DNA of 64,000 bases from Rhizobium sp. Root1212 (GTDB lineage: Bacteria; Pseudomonadota; Alphaproteobacteria; Rhizobiales; Rhizobiaceae). The stretch covers positions 434,001 to 498,000 of the forward strand of contig NZ_LMDA01000001.1 of NCBI RefSeq assembly GCF_001424985.1, read 5' to 3'. This document shows positions 18,019-27,260 of the stretch, in pieces. Under the pieces are notes generated by a model, which had not been told where the DNA came from, did no database searches, and worked only from the letters and a program-made list of their open reading frames with translations. The stretch's first letter is position 1. Each line of letters begins with the position of its first letter. A program made the translations under genes and the position numbers.

Positions 18019-19064
18019 CTGATCAAACCGTTGATAAAATCCAGCTTCTCCACCACCGGTGGCGAGAGCACGAAGGGGTAACTATCCGCCTGCCCCATGC
18101 TGCGCTGCAGGCTGTTCAGCGCCACGCTGAGCGGTATCCAGGCATCGATCAGGGTTTGCGCATCGCTCGCCCGATAGGGATCGAAATCCACCTCGGTCGC
18201 CATGTCCCCATGCCTGCGCGGATCGGTGGAGAGGCCGAAGGCGCGGGCCGTTTCCAGCGTATCGACGATGTGGAAGAAATGCGCCCAGCACTCGGCAAAA
18301 TCCTCCGCCGGATGGCAGCTGGCATAGGTGCTGATGAAACGGCTCTGCCAGTCGGCGGGCGGGCCTTGCTCGTAATTGCGCTGGAGAGCGGCGGCGTAGT
18401 CCTCGCGTTCGTCGCCGAAAAGCGCGCGGGCACGGGCCAGCGTCGCCTCGTCGCGCACCAGCTGCGCCCAATAGAAATGGCCGATCTCATGGCGGAGATG
18501 GCCGAGCAGGGTGCGGTAAGGCTCACCCATGGAAACCCGCACGCTTTCGCGCACCTCATCATTGGCTTCGGCGGCGCGCAGGCTGATCAGGCCGTCCTCA
18601 TGCCCCGTCATTGCGGGAATGACGTTGCCGTTTGCATCGACTTCGTCGGCGAGGAAATCGAAGACCAAACCGCCCTGCGGATCGACATCGCGGCCCGGAA
18701 TGGGAAGCTTCCAGCGCAAGAGAGAATAGAACAGATGGCGTTGCGCCTGTCCGATGCGCTGCCAGCGCGCCAGCCCCTCGGGATTGTCGGTGACCGGAAC
18801 GATGCGATTGTAGCGGCAGGCGACGCAATAGGCGTTGTTGTCGCCGGAGGGGACGAGCCAGTTGCAGATGTCATCACCCGCATTGGCGCAGAAGGCGACC
18901 TCCTGCGCGTGGGGTGCGATGGTCCTCCATCCCGTCTCGGACGGTTCGAGCGCGTGCATCGTCAGCGTATCCGTCGAAAAGCCGAGCTGCGAGCCGCAAG
19001 CGATGCAACTGCGATTGTCAAAATGGATTGGATTGCCGCATTTCCCGCAGGCATAAAGTCTCAT
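17991..19064 (-). CDS. Zinc-ribbon-containing putative metallopeptidase (DUF2248-like)
   Basis: From ATG at 19064 this 357-residue protein begins with a zinc ribbon (CGKCGNPIHFDNRSCIACGS). A second cysteine group follows (CANAGDDICNWLV, YCVACRYNR). Mid-protein is a metalloprotease motif in LRHEIGHFYW (HExxH), with a downstream acidic helix EDFAECWAHFFHIVDTLETA that can supply the third ligand. The arrangement matches the putative zinc-binding peptidase family (DUF2248). Cytosolic; substrate unknown. The minus-strand GAGGAT before the ATG supports this start over an upstream start at 19124. The extreme C terminus (SAVGNRQ) is encoded by the tandem repeat and is probably not conserved. Confidence 0.88.
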   Translation of the reverse strand: MRLYACGKCGNPIHFDNRSCIACGSQLGFSTDTLTMHALEPSETGWRTIAPHAQEVAFCANAGDDICNWLVPSGDNNAYCVACRYNRIVPVTDNPEGLARWQRIGQAQRHLFYSLLRWKLPIPGRDVDPQGGLVFDFLADEVDANGNVIPAMTGHEDGLISLRAAEANDEVRESVRVSMGEPYRTLLGHLRHEIGHFYWAQLVRDEATLARARALFGDEREDYAAALQRNYEQGPPADWQSRFISTYASCHPAEDFAECWAHFFHIVDTLETARAFGLSTDPRRHGDMATEVDFDPYRASDAQTLIDAWIPLSVALNSLQRSMGQADSYPFVLSPPVVEKLDFINGLIRQSAVGNRQ

Positions 19065-19110
19065 GAAGGGACATCCTCGAAGGGCAATCAAAAGGTTATC
19101 AAACGTGAGA

Positions 19111-19140
19111 ATGCCCGCTGGCACAAGGCACAGCGGGCAT
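19111..19140 (-). terminator. Hairpin downstream of the CsbD gene
   Basis: A perfect 10-bp stem ATGCCCGCTG / CAGCGGGCAT with a 10-nt loop lies between the CsbD-like gene and the peptidase gene. On the minus strand it is followed by TCTCACGTTT, a poor U tract, so terminator function is possible but not certain. Confidence 0.5.
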
Positions 19141-19244
19141 CGGCGCAGAAACTTCCATCCAGTTGAACCCGTCAGGACAGAAGCTGGTTGCGCACCTCAA
19201 GGCCGCAGGCCGCCTCAAGCGGCCAAGCTGCGGCCATAAATGGA

Positions 19245-19436
19245 CTACATGCGATCGACGGTATTTTTCACGGCGTCCTTCGCCTTGCCGGTCGCCGTCT
19301 GGACCTTGCCCTTGACTTCCTGACCCTTACCTTCAGCCTGCATCTTGTCGTTGCCGGTCAGCTTGCCGGCCGCCTGCTTCGCCTTGCCGGCAGCCTGATT
19401 TGCGGCTCCGGAAATCTTGTCACTCGTGCTGCCCAT
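19245..19436 (-). CDS. CsbD-like stress protein
   Basis: This 63-residue protein is built of repeated Ala/Lys/Gly-rich segments ([20 protein letters not shown], then [20 protein letters not shown]), the CsbD family pattern. CsbD proteins are small, highly hydrophilic and abundant under general stress in several bacteria; a molecular role is not known. It is monocistronic. The 240 bases between its start and the yqgE stop contain no other gene I can support. Confidence 0.92.
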   Translation of the reverse strand: MGSTSDKISGAANQAAGKAKQAAGKLTGNDKMQAEGKGQEVKGKVQTATGKAKDAVKNTVDRM

Positions 19437-19678
19437 GTCTCATTCTCCTAGATCGTTCGACATGACGTGTTCGTCATGCCTTGCGCCTTGAAAACGGGAT
19501 GGAGTGGAAAAGGTTCCGGGAATTTATCGAAAGAAACGAAGCGTGATGGAGCGAGGATCAATCGGCATTCAGCCCAGGCCGAGCCGAAATTGTGATTTTC
19601 CGCGACCTGGAGCGGAGGTACTCAAGTACGTGAGCACCGGCAGCGCGGGGAAGCGCCATTTGCAGGCCGGTATAGATC

Positions 19679-20281
19679 CTAAGCGTGGCCGGCATCCATG
19701 GAGAGCATGGCCGGCGCGACGCCCATCAGCGCCAGCGCCCGATCGTATTTCTCGCCGAAATCGCGGTCGAAGATCAGTTCTTCGCTGGCCGGGCAGTTCA
19801 GCCAGCCATTGCCAGCGATTTCCGCCTCCAGCTGGCCGGCGCCCCAGCCGGCATAGCCGAGCATCATCGTCGCCCGGCTCGGCCCCTCCCCGCGCGAAAT
19901 CGCCCGGATGATATCGAGCGTCGCCGTCAGGCAGATCTCGTCGCTGATCGGAATGCTCGACGTGCTGATGTAGTCATCCGAATGCAGCACGAAGCCGCGC
20001 CCGGTTTCGACCGGCCCGCCGGTCTGGATCTGGAAGCTGCGGGCGCGTTCCGGCAGACGGATCGCCTCTTCGGAACCGACGATATCAAGATGCTGCAACA
20101 CTTCCGGAAAAGTCAGCTGCTGCGGCCGGTTGAGGATGAAGCCCATGGCGCCATCGCTGGAATGGGCGCAGACATAGATGACCGTGCGGGCGAAATTGCT
20201 GTCGACCATGCCGGGCATGGCGATCAGGAACTGGCCGTCGAGCTGTCCGCGTTCGCGCTTGGGGTGCAAAGTCGTCATCAT
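19679..20281 (-). CDS. YqgE/AlgH family protein (UPF0301)
   Basis: This 200-residue protein shows the family pattern [40 protein letters not shown], the [17 protein letters not shown] segment and the [21 protein letters not shown] motif. The fold is known from structural genomics; a role in alginate regulation was proposed for AlgH, but the general function is unknown. Two tandem ATGs (20281 and 20278) are possible starts. It is divergent from the DsbD-like gene, so the 91 bases between them should carry both promoters. Confidence 0.95.
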   Translation of the reverse strand: MMTTLHPKRERGQLDGQFLIAMPGMVDSNFARTVIYVCAHSSDGAMGFILNRPQQLTFPEVLQHLDIVGSEEAIRLPERARSFQIQTGGPVETGRGFVLHSDDYISTSSIPISDEICLTATLDIIRAISRGEGPSRATMMLGYAGWGAGQLEAEIAGNGWLNCPASEELIFDRDFGEKYDRALALMGVAPAMLSMDAGHA

Positions 20282-20372
20282 GGTGCCAGCCTATCCGGTC
20301 AGAGCCAAATCAGGACATATCGTGCCGGCGGCCTCTTTCATCCGCGGTGCAAAACCGATAATCCTCACCGTC

Positions 20373-21209
20373 ATGAAACGTCGTCCTCCCCTACAGAATG
20401 TGACGCATTTGCTGGCCGTGGCAAGCCTTGCCGGATATTTTTTTGCTGGGTCGGCCGCTGCCGCCAGCAGTCCGTGGACCGCCGTGCAGGGGGGCGAGGT
20501 CAGGATCGTCACCGCCAAACCGCAGGCCGACGGCAGCATTCCGGCGATCCTCGACATCAAGCTCGAACCCGGCTGGAAGACCTATTGGCGTGAGCCGGGC
20601 GCCAGCGGCATCCCGCCCCAGATCACCGTGGACCCAACCGGCGGCATCGATTTTTCCGGTATCCGCTTTCCCGCACCGAAGACGTTCGACGACGGCATCG
20701 TGCGCTATGTCGGCTATGACCGCTCCGTGGCGCTGCCGCTCGACCTGAAGCGCAACCGGCCGGGCGATCTTGCGCTCAAGGCTGCGGTTTTCCTCGGTAT
20801 CTGCAAAGATATCTGCATCCCCGTGCAGACCGAACTCGACGTTGCGATGCCCGATGCGCTCGTCGAAAACCCGCTGGAAAAGGCGCGCATCGATGCCGCC
20901 GCTGCGGCCTTGCCGCAGGCGCCGGACGATACGTTCAAGGCGGTGTCCGCCGGCTATGATCCGCAGGCCGGGCAATTGCGTGTGAACCTTGTGCTGCCCC
21001 AAGGCGGGGCAGCACCGGAACTCTTCCTCGCCGGGCCGCCGGGCTACGGTTTCGGCAAGCCGGCGCTGGCGGTGCAAACCGATGGCACGACGCGCGCCGA
21101 CATTCCGGTGCGGGCGCCCAAGGCGGGTGGCGCGCTGAAAAGCGGCTCGGTGCTGCTCACCGTTCGCGCCGGCGCGCGCAGCATGGAAACCCCGCTTGCC
21201 TTTGACTGA
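20373..21209 (+). CDS. Exported DsbD/ScsB N-terminal-domain-like protein
   Basis: From ATG at 20373 this 278-residue protein has a signal peptide (cleavage after AAAA near residue 30). The DsbD alpha-like domain follows, with LEPGWKTYWREPGASGIPP and the cysteine pair in GICKDICIPVQ (C-x3-C), the residues that exchange electrons in DsbD. The transmembrane and thioredoxin domains of full DsbD are absent, so it is a stand-alone periplasmic domain as in ScsB-related proteins. A role in thiol redox homeostasis or copper tolerance is inferred. The ribosome site is weak. It is followed by a peroxiredoxin on the same strand. Confidence 0.85.
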   Translation: MKRRPPLQNVTHLLAVASLAGYFFAGSAAAASSPWTAVQGGEVRIVTAKPQADGSIPAILDIKLEPGWKTYWREPGASGIPPQITVDPTGGIDFSGIRFPAPKTFDDGIVRYVGYDRSVALPLDLKRNRPGDLALKAAVFLGICKDICIPVQTELDVAMPDALVENPLEKARIDAAAAALPQAPDDTFKAVSAGYDPQAGQLRVNLVLPQGGAAPELFLAGPPGYGFGKPALAVQTDGTTRADIPVRAPKAGGALKSGSVLLTVRAGARSMETPLAFD

Positions 21210-21285
21210 GGCAAATCTATATTTCGCCCGACCCGTCGCATTCGCCGACGCCCGCCATCTACACATTCTCAAAGGGAGAGACCCC

Positions 21286-21771
21286 GTGACCATTTCCGTC
21301 GGAGACAAGCTGCCTGCCGCCACTTTCAAGGAAAAGACCGCCGATGGCCCGGTGGAGATCACCACGGACCAGATTTTCGCCGGCAGGAAGGTCGTACTCT
21401 TTGCCGTGCCCGGCGCCTTTACGCCGACCTGCTCGCTGAACCACCTGCCCGGCTATCTCGAAAACCGCGACGCCATCCTCGCCCGCGGCGTCGATGACAT
21501 CGCCGTCGTTGCCGTCAATGACATCCACGTCATGGGCGCCTGGGCGACGGCCTCGGGCGGCATGGGCAAGATCCACTTCCTTTCGGACTGGAACGCCGCC
21601 TTCACCAAGGCGCTCGGCATGGATATCGATCTTTCCGCCGGCACGCTCGGCACCCGTTCCAAGCGCTACTCGATGATCGTCGAGGACGGCGTGGTCAAGG
21701 CGCTGAACGTCGAGGAGAGCCCCGGCCAGGCGACCGTCTCCGGCGCCGCCGCCATGCTGGAACAGCTCTGA
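21286..21771 (+). CDS. Peroxiredoxin, Prx5/PrxQ-like atypical type
   Basis: This 161-residue protein starts with GTG at 21286, supported by AAAGGGAGAG at 21271-21280. The peroxidatic cysteine is in PGAFTPTCS (C49), followed by NHLPGYLENRDAILARGVDDIAVVAVND, the Prx5 (AhpC/TSA-redoxin) signature. There is only one cysteine, so it is a 1-Cys type that needs glutathione or another thiol as reductant. It detoxifies H2O2 and organic hydroperoxides in the cytosol. Confidence 0.95.
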   Translation: MTISVGDKLPAATFKEKTADGPVEITTDQIFAGRKVVLFAVPGAFTPTCSLNHLPGYLENRDAILARGVDDIAVVAVNDIHVMGAWATASGGMGKIHFLSDWNAAFTKALGMDIDLSAGTLGTRSKRYSMIVEDGVVKALNVEESPGQATVSGAAAMLEQL

Positions 21772-21826
21772 TACCGGATGCCGCCGCGCTTTCCTTGAAG
21801 CCGGCGGCACCCCTTCTGGACCTATC

Positions 21827-22285
21827 ATGACCGATCTTCATTTCCGCCGGGCCGTCGCCGCCGATTTGCCCGCGATCGTGCGCATGCTGGCCGATGACCC
21901 CATCGGTCAGGGGCGCGAGGCGATGGACGATGCGCTGGACACCGCCTATAGCGCCGCCTTTTCCGCCATCGATGCCGATCCCAACCAGTTGCTGGCCGTC
22001 GCCGAGGACGACCGCGGGGTCATCGGAACGCTGCAACTGAGCTTCATTCCCGGTCTTTCCCGCAAGGGCGCCTGGCGCGGCCAGATCGAAGCCGTGCGCG
22101 TCGCCCGCGATTGCCGCAGCGAGGGGCTGGGGCGGCGCATGATCGAATGGGCGATTGCGGAGTGCCGCAGCCGCGGCTGCGCGCTGGTGCAGCTTACGAC
22201 GGACAAGGCACGGCCGGATGCGCACCGGTTTTACGAACAGCTCGGCTTTGTCGCTAGCCATATCGGGTATAAACTCTCCTTTTAG
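21827..22285 (+). CDS. GNAT family N-acetyltransferase
   Basis: This 152-residue protein has the GNAT core: FRRAVAADLPAIVRMLADD at the N terminus, VIGTLQLSFIPGLSRKGAWRGQIEAVRV as the central strands, and the acetyl-CoA loop RDCRSEGLGRRMIEWAI (R/Q-x-x-G-x-G/A type). The final YEQLGFVASHIGYKL is the usual GNAT end. The substrate cannot be predicted. It lies 55 bases after the peroxiredoxin and may be co-transcribed. Confidence 0.92.
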   Translation: MTDLHFRRAVAADLPAIVRMLADDPIGQGREAMDDALDTAYSAAFSAIDADPNQLLAVAEDDRGVIGTLQLSFIPGLSRKGAWRGQIEAVRVARDCRSEGLGRRMIEWAIAECRSRGCALVQLTTDKARPDAHRFYEQLGFVASHIGYKLSF

Positions 22286-22410
22286 GATTTCGGGCGCGGC
22301 CTGAAATCGGCTCCTGCGGTTATGCTGTTGCACCGGGGAAAGCTCTGACCGCAGAAGACCCGTCCGCGTCCCATCGTTGACTGTCGAACGAACGACGCGG
22401 AGACACGCCG

Positions 22411-22719
22411 ATGACTTTGCGCAATCTTATCTGCGGTGCGCTGCTTGCCTTCATTCCACACGGCGCCGCGGCCCACGACGCGCCATCGGGATGGCGTTAC
22501 GACGCCAGTTGTTGCGCCGGGATCGACTGTCGGCAAATCCCGTCAAAGAGCGTGCTGGAGCGCGCCGACGGCTATTTCATCATCATCGGCAACGAGGTCG
22601 TTCCCTATGGCGACAAGCGCATCCGCAACAGCCCGGATGGCTTCATCCATTGGTGCACGGTCGATGGCCGGGACGATAGTCCGACGATCTGCCTCTATGT
22701 GCCGCCGCACAGTTATTGA
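22411..22719 (+). CDS. Small exported cysteine-rich protein of unknown function
   Basis: This 102-residue protein has a signal peptide with cleavage after HGAAA (about residue 21). The mature part of about 80 residues contains six cysteines, including a vicinal pair in DASCCAGIDC, and WCTVDG and TICLYVPP near the end, suggesting three periplasmic disulfides. A GGAGA box precedes the ATG. The family is not recognised by name. Confidence 0.8.
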   Translation: MTLRNLICGALLAFIPHGAAAHDAPSGWRYDASCCAGIDCRQIPSKSVLERADGYFIIIGNEVVPYGDKRIRNSPDGFIHWCTVDGRDDSPTICLYVPPHSY

Positions 22720-22751
22720 GGGTCGGCATTTCCCGTGGGTTTGCCGCTGGT

Positions 22752-22875
22752 CCCTTCTCCCCGCCTGCGGGGAGAAGGTGGCCGACAGGCCGGATGAGGG
22801 GCGGACGTTCGGCATCTTCGAGGATGAGGATTTGCCCCTCACCCTAACCCTCTCCCCGCAAACGGGGAGAGGGGA
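22752..22875. repeat. Palindromic intergenic repeat, family B copy 2
   Basis: The hairpin CCCTTCTCCCCGCC-TGCGGGGAGAAGG is followed by GGCCGGATGAGGGGCG and, after a 30-base spacer, CCCCTCACCCTAACCCTCTCC with GGGGAGAGGGG. The order of parts is reversed relative to the copy at 7850-8004, so it is inserted in the opposite orientation. Confidence 0.85.
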
Positions 22876-22914
22876 CGACGGAGGAAGACGCCCCTTCGAC
22901 CGCGAACGAAAACC

Positions 22915-23361
22915 TTACGCCCGCGGCTTTTTGAACGGCTCCATGCCCTTGCGGGCCAGTTCGTCGGCGCGTTCGTTTTCCGGGTGACCGGCGTGGCCCT
23001 TGACCCAGTGCCAGGTGACCTTGTGGCGGCGGTTGGCTTCGTCGAGCGCCTGCCAGAGTTCGCCGTTCTTTACCGGCTTCTTGTCGGCGGTTTTCCAGCC
23101 GTTTTTCTTCCAGCCATGAATCCACTTGCCGATGCCGTCCATGACGTATTTGCTGTCGGTGTAGAGGTCGATCTCGCAGGTTTCCTTCAGCGCCGAAAGC
23201 GCCGTGATTGCTGCAAGCAACTCCATGCGGTTGTTGGTGGTCTCAGCCTCGCCGCCGCAAAGTTCCTTTTCCTTTTCGCCATAGCGCATCACCGCGCCCC
23301 ATCCGCCCGGCCCCGGATTGCCCGAGCAGGCGCCATCGGTGAAGATATCGACGTGTTTCAT
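22915..23361 (-). CDS. rnhA: Ribonuclease HI
   Basis: This 148-residue enzyme cleaves RNA in RNA-DNA hybrids. The catalytic acids match the E. coli enzyme: D9 in [18 protein letters not shown]47 in [11 protein letters not shown]69 in LYTDSKYV and the Asp in [11 protein letters not shown] near the C terminus. The basic-protrusion region [12 protein letters not shown] is present. Its start overlaps the thrB stop by four bases (ATGA), so the two are translationally coupled. Confidence 0.98.
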   Translation of the reverse strand: MKHVDIFTDGACSGNPGPGGWGAVMRYGEKEKELCGGEAETTNNRMELLAAITALSALKETCEIDLYTDSKYVMDGIGKWIHGWKKNGWKTADKKPVKNGELWQALDEANRRHKVTWHWVKGHAGHPENERADELARKGMEPFKKPRA

Positions 23362-24329
23362 TGGATTTCACCCAGGCCGTATTCGGCGGCCGATTTCACT
23401 GTGCGGTGGAACTGCAGCTTGCGCAGATATTCGAGCGGGTCCTTCTTGACCACCAATGCGCCCGGCGGCGTCATCAGCCAGTCGTAGAGGCGCGTCAGGA
23501 AGAAGCGCAGCGCCGAGCCGCGGCAGAGAAGCGGCAGGGCCTCGATTTCGGCCGGGCTCAGCGGCCGCACGGCGTTGTAGCCGGCCAGAAGCGCCGTGCC
23601 CTTGGTGATGTTGAACGCGCCGTCCTTCTCGAAGCACCAGGCGTTCAAGCAGACGGAGACGTCGTAGGCCAGGAAGTCGTTGCAAGCGAAATAGAAGTCA
23701 ATCAGGCCGGACAGGTCGTCGCCGAGGAAAAAGACGTTGTCGGGGAAGAGATCGGCATGGATGACGCCGGCCGGCAGGTCTTTCGGCCATGCGGCTTCCA
23801 GCACGTCGAGTTCGCCGGTGATTTCCTCGCGCAGGCCTGCCAGCACTTCGTCGGCGCGGTCGCGGGAGTTGTTCCACAGCGGCCGCCAGCCATCGACGGA
23901 AAGCGCGTTGCGGCGCGTCAGCGCGAACCCCTCGCCGGCGACGTGCATTTCGGCCAGCGCCCGGCCGACTTCGCGGCAATGACGGGCGGCGGGTTTGCGC
24001 AGCCACATGCCCTCCAGGAAGGAGATCATGGCGGCGGGGCGGCCGGAAAGCTCGCCCAGCAATGCGCCATCGGCACGCGGCAAGGGCAGCGGGCAGGAAA
24101 GGCCGCGCGCCGCCAGATGATGCATGAGGCCGAGGAAGAACGGCAGGTCGCCCCGATCGACGCGCTTTTCGTAGAGTGTCAGGATGTAGGCGCCGCTGGT
24201 GGTGTGCAGCAGGAAATTGCTGTTTTCCACGCCCTCGGCGATGCCCTTGTAGGAGGTGAGTTCACCGACGCCATAGGCAGAGAGAAACTGCTTCAGATCG
24301 TCTTCGGTGATGTCGGTGTAAACGGCCAA
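23358..24329 (-). CDS. thrB: Homoserine kinase (APH-fold type)
   Basis: This 323-residue enzyme phosphorylates homoserine, giving the substrate for ThrC. It belongs to the aminoglycoside-phosphotransferase-fold ThrB of alphaproteobacteria, not the GHMP type of E. coli: the N terminus holds [13 protein letters not shown], the catalytic loop is [13 protein letters not shown] and the metal-binding segment is [20 protein letters not shown]. The start is TTG at 24329, with GAGG 8 bases upstream. It precedes rnhA with a four-base overlap. Confidence 0.96.
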   Translation of the reverse strand: MAVYTDITEDDLKQFLSAYGVGELTSYKGIAEGVENSNFLLHTTSGAYILTLYEKRVDRGDLPFFLGLMHHLAARGLSCPLPLPRADGALLGELSGRPAAMISFLEGMWLRKPAARHCREVGRALAEMHVAGEGFALTRRNALSVDGWRPLWNNSRDRADEVLAGLREEITGELDVLEAAWPKDLPAGVIHADLFPDNVFFLGDDLSGLIDFYFACNDFLAYDVSVCLNAWCFEKDGAFNITKGTALLAGYNAVRPLSPAEIEALPLLCRGSALRFFLTRLYDWLMTPPGALVVKKDPLEYLRKLQFHRTVKSAAEYGLGEIQ

Positions 24330-24371
24330 GGAAAGCGCCTCAAAGTTCGTAAAAATGTTGTCGGGAAGCTT

Positions 24372-24722
24372 TCAGTGTTTTGTGAACAAAGAAAATATCA
24401 GGATTACAGTCAGACAGGAGAGGAAGATCGTGGCACTGAGAGCGAACCGCTTCCATTCCTTCGTAAATTCTGAAGTAGAAACAAAAGCCAGTCCTGCTCG
24501 TGTCTGACGCCGCCCCATCCGTTGCACCCAGCTCAATTTATCATCGTCCGGCTCGACATATGGATAGCCGCTCTTCCCCAGTATCTGGATCACGGAAACG
24601 AAACTAAGGAGGAAAGCACCGATCATGATGGCGAGGAACGACACTTCAACCACGCCGATCAGGACGAAAAGAACAATCTCCCACCAGGAAAGCTGCGAAA
24701 TCACTCCCTGCCATTCACCCAC
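24372..24722 (-). CDS. Small two-membrane-segment protein overlapping ispH
   Basis: This 116-residue protein is not recognised. The start is GTG at 24722, inside the last 22 bases of ispH, with GGAGG at 24730-24734 exactly 7 bases upstream, a strong reason to call it a real, coupled gene. Membrane segments are at about residues 15-45 ([20 protein letters not shown] and following) and 93-112 ([20 protein letters not shown]). Between them is a cytosolic loop with [23 protein letters not shown] content is lower than in the neighbours (28 of 60 bases at 24421-24480), which suggests later insertion between ispH and thrB. Confidence 0.75.
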   Translation of the reverse strand: MGEWQGVISQLSWWEIVLFVLIGVVEVSFLAIMIGAFLLSFVSVIQILGKSGYPYVEPDDDKLSWVQRMGRRQTRAGLAFVSTSEFTKEWKRFALSATIFLSCLTVILIFSLFTKH

Positions 24723-25714
24723 ACCATATCCTCCACGGTCAAAGGTACATGGCGAAGCTCGCGGTTAACGAGGAAGTTTTCCGTTTCCTCCACCGTATCG
24801 GCAAGTTCGACAGATGTGTCATAACGGGCGCGAAAAGCCTCGATGATCTCGTTGACGATGACTTCCGGAGCGGAAGCGCCGGCGGAGAGGCCGACGGTGG
24901 CGATATCGCCGAGCGTATCCCAGTCGATCTCGGAGGCGCGCTGGACGAGCACCGCGTGCCTGGCGCCGGATCGGAGCGCGACCTCGACGAGGCGCTTGGA
25001 GTTCGAGGAATTCGGGGCGCCGACAATCAGGAAGAGATCGCAGCCGGGGGCGGCCTGTTTTACCGCTTCCTGCCGGTTTGTGGTGGCGTAGCAGATGGAA
25101 TCGGCGGCAGGGGCAGTGAGGTTCGGGAAGCGCTCGTGCAGGCGCTTGATGACGCCGGCGGTGTCATCGACCGAAAGGGTTGTCTGGGTGACGAAGCCGA
25201 GATTGTCGGGGTCCTGGGGCACGTAGTTGTCGGCATCCTCGATGGTCTCGACCAGCGACACAGCGCCTTCCGGCAACTGGCCCATGGTGCCGATCACCTC
25301 CGGGTGGCCGGCATGGCCGATCAGCACGACGTGGCGACCCATGCGCTGGTGGCGCATCGCCTGCTTGTGGACCTTGGAGACCAAGGGGCAGGTCGCGTCG
25401 AGATAGAAGAGATTACGGCTTTCGGCATCGGCGGGTACGGATTTCGGCACGCCGTGGGCCGAGAAGACCACCGGTTGCTTGCGATGCTCTTCCGGGATTT
25501 CGTCCAGTTCCTCGACGAAGATCGCGCCCTTGGCTTCGAGGCCTTCGACCACATAGCGATTGTGCACGATCTCGTGGCGGACATAGACCGGGGCGCCGTA
25601 TTCCTTCAGCGCCAGCACGACGATCTGGATGGCGCGATCGACACCGGCGCAGAAGCCGCGCGGCCCGCACAGCCGGATGGTGATCTCTTTCTTTGCCGCT
25701 AAGGATGATGCCAT
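24701..25714 (-). CDS. ispH: 4-hydroxy-3-methylbut-2-enyl diphosphate reductase
   Basis: This 337-residue Fe-S enzyme performs the last step of the MEP pathway, giving IPP and DMAPP. The three cluster cysteines are in [14 protein letters not shown] (C22), [14 protein letters not shown] and [14 protein letters not shown]. The substrate-binding E(N)xxH/T motifs are present ([37 protein letters not shown]). The first gene of the MEP pathway, dxs, is also in this window at 55957. The gene begins 3 bases after the DUF1304 stop, so it is in that operon. Confidence 0.98.
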   Translation of the reverse strand: MASSLAAKKEITIRLCGPRGFCAGVDRAIQIVVLALKEYGAPVYVRHEIVHNRYVVEGLEAKGAIFVEELDEIPEEHRKQPVVFSAHGVPKSVPADAESRNLFYLDATCPLVSKVHKQAMRHQRMGRHVVLIGHAGHPEVIGTMGQLPEGAVSLVETIEDADNYVPQDPDNLGFVTQTTLSVDDTAGVIKRLHERFPNLTAPAADSICYATTNRQEAVKQAAPGCDLFLIVGAPNSSNSKRLVEVALRSGARHAVLVQRASEIDWDTLGDIATVGLSAGASAPEVIVNEIIEAFRARYDTSVELADTVEETENFLVNRELRHVPLTVEDMVWVNGRE

Positions 25715-25717
25715 GGA

Positions 25718-26077
25718 TCACAATGCCAGAAACGTAAGAACAAGGGCGATGATCGCCGGGCCGCCCTGCACGAGGAGGATGCGGAGGGAGACCGACCATG
25801 CGCCATATATAGCGGCAACGATCACGCACACAAGGAAGAAGAGCTTCAGCTCAAAGGCAAATTCGGGCACCGGATGCAGCAGCGACCAGATCAGGCCGGC
25901 CGCGAGGAAACCGTTATAGAGGCCCTGATTAGCGGCGAGCACTTTTGTCGTTTCGGCCTGCGCCTCCCCCATCCGGAAGACGCCGCGGCCGATCGGGCCG
26001 CTCCACAGCAACATCTCCAGCACGAGAAAGCCGATATGCAGAAGCGCCGTCAGGGCGACGAACATATTGGCAAGCAT
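25718..26077 (-). CDS. DUF1304 family membrane protein
   Basis: This 119-residue protein consists almost wholly of four membrane segments. It shows family features such as MLANMFVALTALLHIGFLVLEM, the loop GVFRMGEAQAETTKVLAANQGLYNGFLAAGLIW and the C-terminal GGPAIIALVLTFL. The function of DUF1304 is unknown. It lies between surf1 and ispH on the same strand. Confidence 0.88.
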   Translation of the reverse strand: MLANMFVALTALLHIGFLVLEMLLWSGPIGRGVFRMGEAQAETTKVLAANQGLYNGFLAAGLIWSLLHPVPEFAFELKLFFLVCVIVAAIYGAWSVSLRILLVQGGPAIIALVLTFLAL

Positions 26078-26120
26078 GGTTTTGCCCCCTCGCGATGGAT
26101 GGGCCGCCCCCGGCCCGGAT

Positions 26121-26858
26121 TTAGTTTTTGCGCCGCTTGATCACGAAGACGACGCTGATGACGACGAGCGCCAGCGCCAGACCGTACCACGTCATGGCAT
26201 ATTGCAGATGATTGTTCGGCAGGTCGAACTGGGTGACGCCGCCGATCGGCCAACCGCCGGGGTTCGGCGTCGCATCCGCATCCAGGAAGAACGGAACCAC
26301 CTGTGCCGAATCGAGCCCGACGCTTTCCGCCATGGCGTGGTGATCCTTCCAGTAGAAGATATTCTTCGCGATATCGTTATCCGGGACAACCCAGGAGGGT
26401 TTTTCCAGAAGTTCCGAACGGGCAAGGCCGCGCACCGTCTGCTCGCCGGTCAGTTGTCCTTCTTTCCGGGTTTCCGGCTCCTTGCTGTCGAAGGGCACGA
26501 AGCCGCGGTTGACGAGCAGGAAGCGGCCATCGGCAAGCTGCAGCGGGGTATAGATGTAATAGCCGGTGCGGCCCTCATAGGTCGCGAAGAAATGCCGTTC
26601 CTTGCTGTTGGCATAGATGCCGGTCGCGGTCATCGCGCGGTAGTCGACATCCTCGCCGGCCTTGGCCATGCGGTCGATTTCGGCGATATCGACGGGGGGC
26701 GCGGCCCGGCGCTCGGCGATGGCGGCAAGCAGGCCTTCCTTCCAGGCGAGACGCTGCATCTGCCAAGTGCCGAGCGACAGCAGGATCGCCAGCGCCACCA
26801 GAACCGTTACGATAGCCGCGACGGTGCGCGCCCTGCCCTTTGCCGCCACCTCAGCCAC
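26121..26858 (-). CDS. surf1: SURF1 family cytochrome c oxidase assembly protein
   Basis: This 245-residue protein starts with GTG at 26858. It has the SURF1 layout of two membrane anchors, one at each end (residues about 13-33 and 220-240), with a periplasmic domain between. Family motifs are LGTWQMQRLAWKEGLL, TYEGRTGYYIYTPL, LLVNRGFVPFD and NNHLQYAMTWYGLALAL. SURF1 helps insert haem a into subunit I of aa3 oxidase, which fits its place downstream of ctaE. The start overlaps the end of the DUF983 gene by 8 bases. Confidence 0.96.
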   Translation of the reverse strand: MAEVAAKGRARTVAAIVTVLVALAILLSLGTWQMQRLAWKEGLLAAIAERRAAPPVDIAEIDRMAKAGEDVDYRAMTATGIYANSKERHFFATYEGRTGYYIYTPLQLADGRFLLVNRGFVPFDSKEPETRKEGQLTGEQTVRGLARSELLEKPSWVVPDNDIAKNIFYWKDHHAMAESVGLDSAQVVPFFLDADATPNPGGWPIGGVTQFDLPNNHLQYAMTWYGLALALVVISVVFVIKRRKN

Positions 26859-27234
26859 GGTCGATCTCGCCCTGCTTCGCGTTGTTCCGATATTGAAGAT
26901 TGACGAGCAGGCCCTTCAGCATGCGCATGAGGGCAAGGCTCAGAATGCAGGCAAGCGGTATCCACAGGAGGAAATGCAGCCAGAGCGGCGGGTTGATGTT
27001 GACCTCGGTCCACAGCGCCGCGCCGACGACGATGAAGCCGACGATCAGGATGACGAAGACCACCGGGCCATCGCCCGAATCGGCGAAGCGGTAATCGAGC
27101 CCGCAGGCAGAGCAGGCCGGCTTCAACTTCAGGAAACCATCGAACAGCTTACCCTGACCGCAGCGCGGGCAATGGCCTGATAGACCGGTCTTGACCGGAT
27201 CGACCGGCGGGAAATGTGCGCTGTCTTCGTTCAT
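26851..27234 (-). CDS. DUF983 family zinc-ribbon membrane protein
   Basis: From ATG at 27234 this 127-residue protein starts with a cytosolic zinc ribbon (CPRCGQGKLFDGFLKLKPAC and CSACGLDY: two CxxC pairs). Two membrane segments follow (VVFVILIVGFIVVGAALW and LLWIPLACILSLALMRM). DUF983 proteins are regularly encoded between ctaE and surf1 in alphaproteobacterial oxidase operons, so a role in oxidase biogenesis is inferred. The start is chosen by AAAGGA just upstream on the minus strand; an earlier in-frame start would run into repeat family A. Confidence 0.9.
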   Translation of the reverse strand: MNEDSAHFPPVDPVKTGLSGHCPRCGQGKLFDGFLKLKPACSACGLDYRFADSGDGPVVFVILIVGFIVVGAALWTEVNINPPLWLHFLLWIPLACILSLALMRMLKGLLVNLQYRNNAKQGEIDRG

Positions 27235-27260
27235 TGTCGTTTTCCTTTCCGAGCCGCGGT

